A DNA stretch of 64,000 bases, taken from Litoditis marina. Taxonomy: Eukaryota > Nematoda > Chromadorea > Rhabditida > Rhabditidae. A model generated the notes under the pieces. The model saw only the letters and a program-made list of their open reading frames with translations. It was not told the DNA's origin and searched no databases. The stretch covers positions 1,946,214 through 2,010,213 of the forward strand of contig OZ038436.1 of NCBI GenBank assembly GCA_964036275.1, given 5' to 3'. Shown piece by piece: positions 19,070 through 30,194 of the stretch (the first letter of the stretch is position 1; each line of letters starts with the position of its first letter). A program made the translations under genes and the position numbers.

Positions 19070-19720
19070 GATGAGTTCGGAATGTGTTGTGTTCTTCATC
19101 TCGAATAAGCGCACTGCAGTGTTTCGGTGGGTTTACTTACGCTTCCCAAACCGTTCGAACCAGTTATGTAATCGAAAGTTATGGAAAGTACAAAATGTAA
19201 AGGTCGTAATGTTGTTTATAAAAGTCTGGTACTTTTTCTCCACTTTGGCAACGTACCATTAAATGTTCCAGCAGATTTTTCACTGTGTTACAAGTTTCGA
19301 AAATGGTAAAACGTGGCTTTCACTCTCAGGAAGTGCGACAGCTCAGAGTTAGTTGGTGGATTCGGGGAGAGAGTGTGCAGATCAGAGAGACGCAGACTGT
19401 CTCTGTTTATTTGCGGCCTGAATGATCCCGCTCTCGTAGTTAGCCAATCACAGAGAACTGGCGGAACTGTTTCTTGGAGCAAAAATAGAACGCTGCCCAA
19501 TCTTATTTGGGAGGACGAAAACTATAGCTTGTTGGGTGCCACCAGCTACATCTACAGCCTCTTGGGGACATCATTTAGAAAATATGTATAATGAAATATT
19601 CAGCAGAAACTGCAGTTTCTAAGCTAAACTCAACTGGGAAATATTTACGAGCACAGGTAGAAATGAAGCTCATTCGAATGAATAAATATGTAAATGTCAA
19701 GTCTTGAAAGACGTTCTCAT
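19070..19720 (+). repeat. Block H, upstream part (copy A)
   Basis: Repeated at 39144-39792, 49150-49447 (partial) and, inverted, at 60060-60950. It holds a TATA-like 'gtttataaaagtctgg' at 19212 and a 92-codon plus-strand frame (19313-19591). That frame has no ATG and varies mostly by replacements between copies, so I do not call it a gene. Confidence 0.7.
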
Positions 19721-19723
19721 GGA

Positions 19724-20053
19724 TTTTGGAGACTTGACGCCGTCAACAGGCAAACCAGCAAGTTTTTGTCGAGTGAAATTGAAATCAAGATTCAAGATTC
19801 TAAGATGTATTCATTCACTTCATATTGTTACAATATGGTGTTCCTTTATGGCCATCCAGGTAACTCGGTAGTAGTGTACTACCCCACCATATACCACTGA
19901 CCCCCCGTATTTCCCACATTCGAATAACACATCGATACTTTCATCCCCAGATTTGCCAACTACAAAAAATGAACTGGTATAGTGGTGGCCAACGGAGAGG
20001 CAAGAGAATACTGTATAAATCACTTTCCGCTGTGTACGCAGACATGTCTTAAA
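19724..20053 (+). CDS. Candidate two-exon plus-strand gene (block H, copy A), overlapped by an antisense model
   Basis: Exon 1 opens at an ATG 8 nt after an acceptor-like 'cttgaaag' that could receive a spliced leader. It ends at CAG followed by GTAACT. After a short intron ending 'ttcatccccag', exon 2 (starting ATT TGC CAA) stays in phase to a TAA at about 20053, directly followed by AATAAA. The predicted protein is about 80 residues (starts MDFGDLTPSTGKPASF). Its N-terminus resembles the MNSEEETTST frame in block F. The same model holds at 39793, 49448 and 51149. The inverted copy D breaks off inside exon 2. Whether this or the antisense model is real cannot be settled from sequence alone. 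Confidence 0.3.
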
Positions 20054-20343
20054 TAAAAAATCAGTGTGTTTAAAGATCAACCACGTTTCATGACTTAGTT
20101 ATTTTGCTCCCCTATACTGCCTCAATCATGAACTGAAGTATCCGATGTTTTGCTGTGTGAGAATATCTTTGTAGTTTGATTTGCATACACCTGAAGATAT
20201 TCGAGCCACAATTGATAACAACAAACACAGCACGTCTTCGAATCAATCGTCTTGGCTCCTCGCTGAAATGGAAAACATCTCTTTTCTACCATCGATCTTC
20301 CCATTTCCCAATCGTATAATCTAATTCCGTTATTTTCTTCCAT
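19820..20343 (-). CDS. Candidate two-exon minus-strand gene (block H, copy A), 126 residues
   Basis: Exon 1 (20343-20191) starts MEENNGIRLYDW, is rich in cysteine (TCCVCCYQLW), and ends CTTCAG before donor GTGTAT, phase 0. The intron ends tttttatttaag. Exon 2 (20047-19820) runs 75 codons to TGA. The protein has no signal peptide, membrane segment or domain I recognise. Copies exist at 39894-40417 (with a 9-bp in-frame insertion), 49549-50072 and 51250-51773. The in-frame indel and a TCA/TCG synonymous change fit coding. Replacements such as Cys/Arg and Gly/Val do not show strong constraint. It is antisense to the plus-strand model here. Confidence 0.35.
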
Positions 20344-20388
20344 AGTCCTCACCGATTAGAAGTTCAATTAACATGACGAAACTTTAAA

Positions 20389-20607
20389 ATGACAGTTATA
20401 GAAATACAACCTAAGACTTTTCAAATTGTGAGTTATGTTGGGCAAAAGGTGAATTTTCAAGACAACACTTACTTTCCCAGAAGTTCTGGAATCGTCATTG
20501 GCATGATGCCAAGGTCTATTTGGAAATGTGAAAATCTCATAGTTGCTAATTGCTCTCAGCTCTATGAGAACTACAGGTATATCATACCGAATGCGAACTT
20601 CACGTGA
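20389..20607 (+). CDS. Conserved 72-residue ORF (copy A)
   Basis: An ATG frame (MTVIEIQPKTFQIVSYVGQK...) kept open in all four copies (also 40472, 50118, 51819). It could also be an exon ending at 'aactacag' before donor GTATAT. Between copies there are few changes (Gln/Lys, Ile/Val, Ile/Leu, Asn/His and one synonymous), too few to prove constraint. No domain recognised. Upstream lies a strong acceptor-like 'tattttcttccatag' at 20330-20345. Confidence 0.35.
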   Translation: MTVIEIQPKTFQIVSYVGQKVNFQDNTYFPRSSGIVIGMMPRSIWKCENLIVANCSQLYENYRYIIPNANFT

Positions 20608-20609
20608 CT

Positions 20610-21900
20610 ACTCAAATTACTTCTAGTATAACGCCACACGGTAGGTAATAGCTAACTATATTTCAAGTTGGATCTCGGCGCATGTTCGTGACGAATTGTC
20701 TGTTGAATAATCAATTAAGTTATCTTTTTCTGAATTTCTGAAATTTGGTACATAACGAACGCTCTCACAGGTTAGACGTTTATTCAACTTTTATCAGATT
20801 CTCAATTTTCCCGTGTTTTTTGGCAGGTTTTGTTGAGATAACTACATCATCAGAAACTCTGTTCTCCAATTAACAAGCGGTTAGTTATCGTAGCTCTAAT
20901 TACAGATTACAGGTATCTCATATCGTAGTTTCCCAATGTCCAAGTGACCTCGTCACCACATACCCAAATAGTGGTTCGGGCAATTAGCCAGTTAAGTCTA
21001 CACCCACATCTCAGAGAAACTCCACCCACAGTCTTTGCTTCGACTACTACCCCGTTTTCGTGTTTTATTCCGTATTAAGAACCGTTTTACCACACTCTTC
21101 ACTGACTGCTATGACAAATCTCGGGGGGAGTTGCCCGTAGAAAATCTGGTACCAAGTCTTGCGGTAACGACCTCCTGACTAAGTACCCCCCCCCCCCCCC
21201 CCCCCCTAAGTCCCATTTTCCAAAAACAGAACTTCTTCATCTTTCAACAAACGATGAGAAAATATATACTTTTAGATGTGAATTTCACACAAATTTTCAC
21301 TTTTCACTCAAAATTCATTTTTATCAAAGCTAAACCGCAGTTTCACCGCATTTAAGACCTAAAAGCTGGCGCGCAGCATTGATTTTTCGAGCCAGGCCTG
21401 AACCAATAAGCCACGCCCCCTTATGTCCCCCTCTAACTACCCCAGGTTCTGTCTGAGTACTCGATTGAAATTAAAATTTATTTTACCACTCTGTTCACTT
21501 TATTTAAAATTCATCACACTACAATATTTCTACACTGGAATGCCTATTAATTAGGATTGTTAAGATCGACATCGAAAATCGTTCAAAGTCGAAAAAGTCG
21601 CATTTTTCGATCTTGAGATCGAAAATCGAAATTATTGAAATTTCGAAAAAATATAAAAGTCGAAAATCAAAAAACAAAAACGTTTTTCATAATCGATTAA
21701 CAACCCTACTATTAAGTATTCTATTGCAAAACACATTTCACATGTTTCCAATACTCTTTACACGAGTATTCGTTTTTAACGTGAATTACCACTCGTAATA
21801 CAAGTTACTTTACCGGAACAGCGTCATTGTTGTATTTTCGGCATGTTTAACACGTTTTTTTCCATACGATTCTCACGTTGAACGTGCACATAAAATAATT
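20610..21900 (+). repeat. Block H, downstream part, with poly-C tract (copy A)
   Basis: Shared with 40690-42010, 50340-50936 and 52040-53720. A C tract of about 22 bases lies at 21187-21206. It differs in length between copies, and its flanking ORFs (for example proline-rich frames) are translation artefacts. Copy A lacks about 28 bp present in copy B near 41105. No gene assigned. Confidence 0.7.
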
Positions 21901-21922
21901 TTGTTTGCAGATTTTCCAAAAC

Positions 21923-24900
21923 ATGTCGTCCGAATCCGAGTTCCCCATGAACACGATGGATATCAACCATTCTCCCGAACAAGAAGAATCACAATTGAAA
22001 CAACCCGTGAGTCCAATTTATCACATGTATTGTCGATCTTATCAATTCCAATCATTCGAAAAAAAACCTTCAGGTTGTCTGGAGTGAGTGTACAATTCAA
22101 TGAACTTTAATAGCGTACGATTTCTTGGTTATCATAAGCACTTAGTTTCTTATAATCTAATGAAAATCTATCACCGCCCAATGAGAACTTCTCTAAAAAT
22201 CTGTATCTAAGTTCAAAGTATTGTTTTCAAGTTTTCTAAATCGCGCGCAGCGCGGAGCGCTGTGCGAGATTTGCCTGTGGTCCAGCCAGTGCGCGCTTTC
22301 ACTTTTTGGTTCACTCTCAAAAATACTAATATACTCAAGTATAACTGTTTATTACAAACATACACAAGTCGTGAAATGTTTTCTCAAATCTGTAAACTAG
22401 AATCTACAAATCACAGATGTTAACTTTTTATGATTTGCTGATTTTCTATGGCACATTTACAAGCTATGTTCAAAATTTGAACGAAATTGACTGAGTTTGA
22501 GCCGAGTTATGACGTTATGCGCTTCATGCAGACCGCCAACTTCCGTCGTGTGTGTGTGTAAGTAAGTAAGTAAGCGTTGGTGCGCACTCCTGGGATTTTT
22601 TTTATTTGTGAACCGATTTGACTGAAAATTTGGGACACGATCGATATCCCACTCAAACTTTGGGGGCACAAACTTTTTTTCGAAAAAAATTATTTTTGAT
22701 TAAGTTATAGGTCTTTGAAAATGGTTCTGCGTCTCTTCAATTCGTGCACTCTCTCGCCCTCTCTGTCGGGATAAATCAAATTGCGTCATAACTCAGCTCA
22801 GTTCTAACCAATTCAAGTAAAATTTGAAGTATGATACCACGACATGAACTGACATCGATTTAGATATAATTCTTCTATTGATGACGTCATCGAGGATTCT
22901 GGAGCTCGGGTGACGTCATAATCGAAAAGTGCAAAGTTGACGTCACATATATTTCCAAATGATGGTATTATCTTAGAAAGGGTCAACTAACGGTTTAACT
23001 CAACGGAAAATTGTACAATTGCCCCCCCCCCCCCCTCACCTTAAAGAAACCGTTTCGCTATAATCTGAGTTTCACGAAAAATTCAAAAAGCTTAAAAAAG
23101 TTTTGCAATGTATTCGCATAGACCATACAAAAACTTTCATATTGAAAATTTGTAAAATTTGCATAACATCAAGCATTAAAAAAGAGGACATGAACATTTT
23201 CACTGTGACGCAACTTGACTTGGTTCCTTTACGTCCAGATCTATTTTCATTTTGTAGTCTCTAATTGTGTTTTCGTATATGCAAGAAAGTTGTAAAAATA
23301 TTTTTGTACTTCTATAGGCTATTTGGAGCATACCCCGTACGCAACTCCCCTATCGGTGTCATTACGTATGCCGCTTTTCTGAGCAAACGAAGCAAGAGAG
23401 AGATATAAAAGTATATATTTTTGATAATGGTTTTTAATTTGCCAAACGGTCAGATTGTTAACTCATAAGTCAAAATTAGAGCGGGACGGATTCTTTAAGT
23501 CCCCCCCCCCCCCCGTAGTACTATCACCCCCCTCCCAATACGATTCCCTATAGAGAGGGGGGTGATTGTAAATGGGGGGTGATTGTAAATGGGGGGTAAT
23601 TGTACAATGTCGACGTTTAACAATCACCCCCCACAATACAAAATGGGGGTAATAGTACAACCCCGGACCTATTTAACAATCGCCCCCCACTCAATCCAAA
23701 CCTGCAGTAAAGAAGGACGTTGTACAATCACCCCCCTATGGGGTGGGGGGTGATAGTACTACGGGTCGGATTCCAACCTATTTCGGCTCAAGGGGGGGGG
23801 GGGGGGGCGATAGTACAATAAACCCTAACTCAATCTAAGAGTGACGTATTCTGGGATTCTGGAGACCAGATGACGTCGTTTTTGAAAGTGCAAAGTTGAC
23901 GTCACGTATATTTTCAAATGCTGAAAATATCTTAAAAATAGTATATTAACGATGAAACTTTATCTAAATTTCTGAATATGACTTATTCTGGAATTCAGAA
24001 GGCCAGATGACGTCAACTTTTGAATGGCAGATAAAGTAAGTTTTCAGAACTGCAATGTTGACGTCATATTTTTTCGAATGATGATAATACTTGACAAGTG
24101 GTTCATTAAGAAAACAATTTTATTTGCACCGTACAGATCAAACCACCTCTCTACATACCTACGACATGTATACAAAAAGAGAAAAATTCATGAAAAAGTG
24201 GGGGCCCAACGACTGTGAGATTTGTCTTCTGCTGTGCGCCCCTTAGACAACTACTCTGAAATGGAGCAGCTACTGCTACAAAACCCGAAAAATACTAATA
24301 TACTCAAGTATAACTGTTTCTTACAAACATACAAAAGTCGTGAAATATTTTCTCAAACCTGTAAACTAGAATCTACAAATCACAGATGTTAACTCATCGT
24401 AGTCAATTATAGAGTTCCTGGTTTTGTGCACAATGGTTGGCATTTTTTCTCATTACCTCAATTCTAGGTGCTATACCGTTTGTCATATTATTCAACAGTT
24501 GTTCTCTCTTTCACAGCTGTGACTTGTAGATTCTAGTTTACAGGTTTGAGAGAATATTTTACGACTTTTGAATGTTTGTAATAAACAGTTATACTTGTAT
24601 AAATATTAGTATTTTTCGGTTTTTGTAGCAGTAGCTTCTCCATTTGAGAGTAGTTGTCTAAGGGGCGCACAGCAGAAGACAAATCTCACAGTCGTTGGGC
24701 CCCCACTCTTTCATGAATTATAGTTCATATTCCTGAAATCGATCTTCCACTTTCACAAACCCAATGTGGATTTGAATGATATTATTTTAGCTTTTCGGAA
24801 CTTATTTTGTTTCCAGTACGATGCCCTGATCGACTATCTCTGGGCCCAAATAATTAAAATCTCTGACAGATGTGTTAAACTGTTGGAAAATTCTAATGAC

Positions 24901-25803
24901 GAGAATGTGGACTCTGTTTGCGATCAGGTACATTTTTCTCTACATGACCTTTGTAGGGAACTGAGGTCTTACTCTGGAGTTAAAAACCAAGTTGTTTACC
25001 GAGGTTTGCAGAAAACCCAAGTTGTAAATCAAGGATCAGACTTTTAACCGAGAGCTTGGTGCACAATTGTGCACCAATCTTTGATTTCACAACTTGATAT
25101 CAACTAGTGACCAATTTGGTGGGGCGAACCATGGTAAACCACTCGGTTTTCAACTTCAGAGCATGCGAGGAAATCCCGGAAAACCAGTTCACCGACTTAG
25201 TTTATCTCTCTATCTCTACTGCTCCGAACTCTTTTGCAGCTTTCTGTTTTTTATAGGTACCCTTGAAAAGCAGTCCACGGTACTTGAAACGTAATCGTGA
25301 GCATTTTTCGACTTGTGACTTTTTCAAAGCTCAACGATGTTTTTGATTGATTGATTCATTACGCATATGAATACGTTAAAAAGGAGATGCGAAGTGAAAA
25401 AGGAGGTGGAAACAGAAATAAAACACAGAACAGAGTGATAAAGTGTTCGTGTTTTGTTTGTCACCCTAAAAACTGAACCAAATGGAGAACTTCTCGATAC
25501 ACTTAATGGGTTAACTACATTTTATTATTTTATCCCACTCATTAAAAATAAGCCTGAATCTTCTCTGCGGTGAACAGAAACTGCCTTACTTTTATCAGAT
25601 ATTAAAATACTTCACCACACAAAAAACAGTTCAACAGCTGCGAAACTAGTGTTACGGAAGTCGTTCTTTCACTATGTTTGAGGTTTTTTTGCGTTTTCGA
25701 TCCACAATCACGATTTTAACATTCTCGATTTTAGGTCTGTGCACTTTGGGAGGTGCAAGAATCGTACAAACGCCAGTTAGATGAGGTTCGCAGTCGGCTG
25801 TAA
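21923..25803 (+). CDS. Three-exon gene, 87-residue small coiled-coil-like protein, copy A
   Basis: Exons are 21923-22006 (28 codons, starts MSSESEFPMNT), 24817-24927 (37 codons, starts YDALIDYLWAQ) and 25735-25803 (22 codons plus TAA, ends LDEVRSRL). All junctions are phase 0: acceptor tttgcag 12 nt before the ATG (possible spliced-leader site or 5' exon), donor GTGAGT, acceptor tttccag, donor GTACAT, acceptor gattttag. An AATAAA lies about 70 bp after the stop. The N-terminus is acidic; exons 2 and 3 look helical and heptad-like. Among the three copies exon 2 differs only at third positions (ATT/ATC, GTT/GTC) and exon 3 mostly so, which indicates selection on the protein. Intron 1 is 2.8 kb and full of repeats. 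Family not recognised. Confidence 0.7.
22228..22268. repeat. GC-rich hairpin
   Basis: An imperfect inverted repeat, 'aaatcgcgcgcagcgc' pairing with 'gcgctgtgcgagattt', GC-rich in an AT-rich intron. It is also present at 42347-42383 and 54052-54090. Confidence 0.6.
22317..22432. repeat. Half copy of the 530-bp foldback element (copy A)
   Basis: Repeats 'aatactaatatactcaagta' through 'tctacaaatcacagatgtta', the inner part of the arm of the element at 24185-24719. It also occurs at 42427-42534 and 54134-54240. Confidence 0.75.
22850..22995 (+). repeat. TGACGTCA minisatellite monomer, left of the G/C element (copy A)
   Basis: One roughly 135-bp monomer with three TGACGTCA/TGACGTCAC words ('gatgacgtcatcg', 'ggtgacgtcataa', 'gttgacgtcacat') and the shared 'aaaagtgcaaagttgacgtc'. 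Related monomers lie on the other side of the G/C element. Confidence 0.75.
23010..23826. mobile_element. G/C-tract inverted-repeat element in intron 1 (copy A), with nested insertion
   Basis: The outer ends are inverted: 'ttgtacaattgccccccc' on the left and 'gggggggcgatagtacaa' on the right (gggggacgattgtacaat in copy B). Between them runs of 5-16 C or G alternate with 'gtgattgtaaat', 'taatagtacaa' and 'caatcacc'. The same element is at 42605-42892 (left part deleted), 54817-55224 and 61406-61766. It looks like a MITE expanded by internal repeats. Runs of four or more G tracts on each strand could form G-quadruplexes or long hairpins. Confidence 0.65.
23045..23494. mobile_element. 450-bp MITE with TTAA target duplication, unique to copy A
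   Basis: Copies C and D read 'ctcaccttaagtcccc' without interruption. Copy A has 450 bp inserted with TTAA on both sides (23041-23044 and 23495-23498). The ends are imperfect inverted repeats, AGAAACCGTTTCGCTATAAT against AGAATCCGTCCCGCTCTAAT (16 of 20). A TTAA duplication is typical of piggyBac-type elements, although their ends usually start CCY. The superfamily is therefore open. Confidence 0.8.
23830..24090 (+). repeat. TGACGTCA minisatellite, right of the G/C element (copy A)
   Basis: Two monomers of about 135 bp share 'gtgacgtattctggg', 'ccagatgacgtc' and 'gttgacgtcac'. Copy B has four monomers here (42905-43400), copy C two (55235-55485) and copy D two (61782-62030). Each carries one or two CRE-type palindromes, TGACGTCA. 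Confidence 0.8.
24185..24719. mobile_element. 530-bp foldback element in intron 1 (copy A)
   Basis: Long inverted arms of about 205 bp run from 'aattcatgaaaaagtggggg' inward through 'ctgtgagatttgtcttctgc' to 'tctacaaatcacag', mirrored at 24520-24719. The loop is about 120 bp. Copies lie at 43513-44013 (47 bp lost in the left arm) and 55589-56123. The mirrored arms differ at few positions. No coding capacity. Confidence 0.85.
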
Positions 25804-25859
25804 ATACAGAGTACAACATTTGTTATGTACATTATTTGTGTGATTATGTGATTATTATT

Positions 25860-26088
25860 GTTCATGTGATTGAATAAAACTGTATGTAATACTGTTTCTA
25901 TAAAACCATCAGTGTAAAACTCAATTAATCATACGAATATTGGTTGAAATTGTTAGGAACCACGGAAACAAACTGGATTGGCGCAACTAATTCACACCCT
26001 TGCAGCTCGTTCAACCGTCACTACGGACACATTGCCATCGCACAACGTTTCTGCTATGTACCAGTTTAGTCTGCGTTGCGCTCTTCCA
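25860..26088 (+). other. 3' flank of the 87-residue gene (copy A)
   Basis: Contains the polyadenylation signal 'gaataaaac' and the shared flank up to 'gctgcgttgcgctcttc'-like sequence at about 26080. Copies B and C continue there into the peptide-precursor-like ORF, while copy A jumps to block F of copy A2. Confidence 0.6.
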
Positions 26089-26089
26089 C

Positions 26090-27211
26090 ATTCATGAAGT
26101 TGAACATTTTACGTAATCTCACTTCAGATTGTTTGGAAGAACGTGATCACCTTTATTATGTAATAATAGTATTATAAAGCAATATATAAAGTTGTTATCG
26201 TCATAAATGTAGGGTGAATACTACTTATTGTCGATTTATGGTGAAACTTGTCGTTTAGCCTTCTTATTGGTTCGGTTACCAACTGGTTCGAGCGACCTAC
26301 ATCGTGGGTGCACGTATTATGAACCCAGCCAAAGAGACATAGAATTATATCTGATAATAGTTTCTCATTGGCTACACGGAAACGATTACGGGGTGATTTT
26401 TAAAACTATTCCAAGTGAAATCTATTTCGCTCGAAGAATACATGAAAACACGTAATTCATTTGTCCTATGAATGGTATACAGGCGATTGCGGCGGCAGGA
26501 ACAGGATCACTTAATGAGATGGGGCTATATAGAAAGCGTGCAACATTTGAGTATTGTACGGCATGAATGGCTGCGCGCAAAACTTTTTCACACGAAAAAT
26601 AGCACTACTTGTCAGATATCACGAAGAGTGAGGTGATCACTTTCATTCCCAACAGGAACATTCTTTCACGAGCAGTTATCGCTTTAAGAAGATACTCGCA
26701 AGTCACTGAATGAATGCCATTGAAACATTTGATTGTCCAATATGATGTATTCTATAAAGGAGAGGGCCATGAATAACTCACTAGAGGTGTTACTAGAAAG
26801 ATCTGTGTGATACTTCATGATTACCGCCTCGTAAGAAGGTGAGATGAATGAATAAATATGTAAATGTGAAAATTTTAAAATCTTCAAAGACGCTCTCATG
26901 AATTCTGAAGAGGAGACGACATCAACAGTAAAAGCAGCAAGCTTCTCGAAATGTAAAAGTAAATACTAGTGATTGTTTTTTCATTGAGGACTTTTTTTTG
27001 TAATTTTAATAAAATTTAGTGATCAAAAAACACTCTGGAGGCCTAAAACCAAAGTTCATTGCATTCCTACGTTGCATGGTGAACATAAAGTCAAGTCCCG
27101 TTGGTAGAGTTGTTCAGTTATAGTGTACGAAAAAAATAGATTTCGATTAGCAAAACACTGATTTTCGAATTCATCTTTTCATATAACACTAATGACTGTG
27201 TGAAACTTCAG
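26090..27211 (+). repeat. Block F, copy A2 (decayed exon cassette)
   Basis: Homologous to 48036-49150 and 63570-64000, and from 26305 on to 16000-16900. The 41-codon exon at 26714 has an in-frame TAA (GAA TAA) and a Ser-to-Ile change, so this copy is non-functional in that frame. Confidence 0.7.
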
Positions 27212-27712
27212 TAATTGTTATGTGGAAAGATTCTACAATAAAACAGATCAGATTCCGCCCGAGACTGGTTCTTTTATTGTCAAATCGAGGATGTATTTTG
27301 GTATTCGAACGAAATTCAAAGTGCCGGATGAAAATAACCACGAGCCTCTAATGAAGCCAATTACATTATTTGTCAACTATTCCCTAAACAGTTTTTCATC
27401 GAGTGAAATGTTCTTCGCACGACACGATCACGTAGACCACTCGAGCGTTGTACGCATTCTATTTCAGTGAGCTACACCGTTAATAGCAATAAATAGGTGG
27501 TTTTCGTTCACGATACCGATAATACTAGTTCGCCTTCCGTAAAACATCGTTCGGGGTTAACGTATCACATAGTTCATTTCATCTTATATACGGTTCTTCT
27601 GCATTTTAAATACTTTTTACTAGCTTTTTGCTACAGAAAAGAAGATACCGCGAGAACGCAAGATGAAGTGATGAAAAACTTAACACGGTCGAATGTTTTG
27701 TGTCAGCATTAA
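27212..27712 (+). CDS. Candidate internal and last exons of an unknown gene (copy A2)
   Basis: Exon 27212-27466 (255 nt, acceptor aaacttcag, donor GTGAGC) and last exon 27637-27712 (acceptor ttgctacag, TAA). These are the same model and phases as at 16904-17393, with the frame fully open. See that entry for the substitution pattern. Confidence 0.4.
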
Positions 27713-27970
27713 GAATAGAAGACTTCTTCGCGCAGTATTGGTCAGAATTCTTAAGATATAATCATAAACCGAACATACGAACATTCTAGCTTTGAATGCT
27801 CGCCTAACAAACTTGGTATCTCACCAAATATACGGTAAAATGCAAATACTTCTTCCTGTTTAGTTGAAAACTCAGGCATTTGCTGTTTACAAAGCGGGAT
27901 GACCCAATATATACACGATGTATTCGTACACGCTGCATGGGAGGGGGGGGGGGCAAACTTATAAATTGTG

Positions 27971-28140
27971 GTCTACCCCCGGAATCGAACCTGCGACCAA
28001 ACGATTCGTAGCTGGGCGCAAACCACTGCGCTACGAGAGCTCATGACGGAGACACTTTCGAATCGAAGGCATGTGTCCCTACACAGTGAAAACTAAGATA
28101 TACAGTATTCTCCCGCTTCTCCGTTGGCGAAGACTATATC
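27971..28140 (-). repeat. tRNA-derived SINE-like repeat, copy 2
   Basis: On the minus strand the tRNA head has a consensus A box (TAGCGCAGTGG) and B box (GGTTCGATTCC), followed by the same tail as at 331-501. A run of G lies just before it at 27942. This is the better-preserved copy and might still be transcribed by pol III (inference). Confidence 0.55.
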
Positions 28141-30160
28141 AGACGACTATATGCCCACAATTGAGTTCTCCAAAACTCGACATAGTGGAATAAGTGACCT
28201 TCTCTATTTCGAGAAGGTGTCTATACTGTCCGTCAAAAGCAGAGTCCCGTTAAACTTGTTGAGCACAGGAGAAGTTAGTAACGTGAAACGACGTTGTGCA
28301 CGATTCCTAATTAGAATGCTAACTTTACGTAAATATTTAATTTACTTCTAATAATGATAATAATTCATTCGTTCATGTTTCAGAACAGACTTCAATCAAA
28401 AAACTATCTATTTATATGAATTCACGGAAAAGGGGAAAAGAAAAGAGAATATACCAAAACAAAATTTAGACATGAAACATTACAAAGCTAATCAAAAATT
28501 AGTGAAAGACTAATCGTAATAGTAACTGCCTCATAAAACATTAAGAAACAATCATACCTAGTGAAACCTTAAATATTAAAACAACAAACACAAAGCGCCA
28601 AACCTAACCACATCCTTCTAGTCTCCGACACATTTCACCTTGACGTCCAAAATGTTAAGGGCTGGGTGAATTTAAACAAGCAGCACTGGCCAACACCTAG
28701 GTTATCAGTTTCACAGCTGGTTTATGCGCACATCAATGTTCCATGTTTATCATATAGTCGACGAGTTCGTATTCATGTGTTGAACTTGAAATCAATGCAG
28801 AACATAACACATCATTCAGCCACTCGAACAATTTTTACAATTTCATTGAAATACTACGAAATCATAACTGTATAAATGAAGGAACTCATTATAAAAATAT
28901 GTGTTCAGTGAAAGGTGCCACTGAAAATCGTTCCGACCCTGATTCAAGGCGATTTTGGTGTTGTTCTCAGAGGGTCGGGAACTGTTCAACATGTGTTGAA
29001 TACTGGAACAGGATCACCCACTCACGATCCTCAAGAAAGAAAAACTATGTTAAATGGCGCACAACTGATCTGTGGCCGTATTTTGTAAGCTCAAATTGCC
29101 GGGGTAAGCTATTTGTAAAAAATTTCCATGACCAAATTCTAATCCAGGTAACGAATATTTATTATTTTTGCCAAATAAGCGCAGGTTTGCTATTACTACA
29201 TATAGGTGAGATAAATATTAAAACGAGTGAGTAGGTTGTAGCACACCATTGGAATTTTGCACAAATAGCGTACTGCTATTTGAGCTAACAAAATAATGCC
29301 ACAGTTTTTCTTAGATGGACGATTTGCCACGTCCCCGCGTTGGTATTCGCACTGCAAAACTTCACATTAGTGTGAAAGTGCGCCACATCGTCGTTGCGCA
29401 CAAAATCCTATATAGAAGCTTATTTGATAATGAAAAACCAAAAATATAATAAAGCCTTAAAATGAGATAACTTAGGTTATGAGATAAGAACCGATTTTAT
29501 TACATTTTCTACATTTTAGCGTACCGTCCTCTAATGATTCTTAGTTAACATTTGAAGTTTAAACAGAGTCCAATTGAGAAAGGTGAAAACTCTACCAGCT
29601 CATTCTACCATTTAGATACCGCAGTTGAATCGGTGAGATTCGAAATAAACAAATCGTTTTAAGCCAGATTTTATTGAAATACAACTACGGTAATGTGTGC
29701 ACTTGAGGTTATGAAGAAGATGTGATACATGCACCTGCGCCAAACGATCGCATTACAAAACATTTATAAAGTAGCGTCCGGTTCCCAAAAAAAAGTTGAA
29801 TCGACCGAGTATGCAAATATAAAAATATCGGAAACGCAGTCTAGAAACACCATTCCGTAACTATTTGAAGTTATCTACTGAGTCTCAAACTTCGAAATAA
29901 TCGCATCACGATAAGCGCTATAGTTTATTTCGTTCCCACTGAGACCCATTGACCTCGTGCAATCATTCTCGGATGACTATCTCTAAGAGCAGAGATATGT
30001 ATTCTAAAGATATTTTCCATCCACATGTTCTTAAGAAACTGAACAACCGCTACCAGAGATTAAGTTAAATCGGTTCTAACTGTGTTCGATTCGAAATCGT
30101 ACAGTCAGGGTAAACACGTATCTACTACAGAAAAAAGTTGAGTAAAAAGACTACCTTGGA
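28141..30160. other. Unique region between repeat copies A2 and B
   Basis: Several ORFs of 65-111 codons are present on the plus strand, none with a recognisable domain. A diverged fragment of the large repeat start ('gttatgaagaagatgtgata ... cgatcgcatta') lies at 29706-29780. Otherwise I see nothing to annotate. Confidence 0.35.
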
Positions 30161-30194
30161 ATGTGTTCCATGTTTCAGTTCGATTAAGCTGTTT

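Noticed and set aside
19313..19591. 92-codon plus-strand frame in block H (also 39387 and inverted at 60404)
   Set aside because: No ATG, an upstream TAA, and copies differ mainly by replacements.
21601..21690. Possible hairpin RNA gene in 'tcgaaaatcgaaatt'-rich stretch
   Set aside because: Low-complexity tcgaaa repeats make such pairing expected, with no conserved precursor shape between copies.
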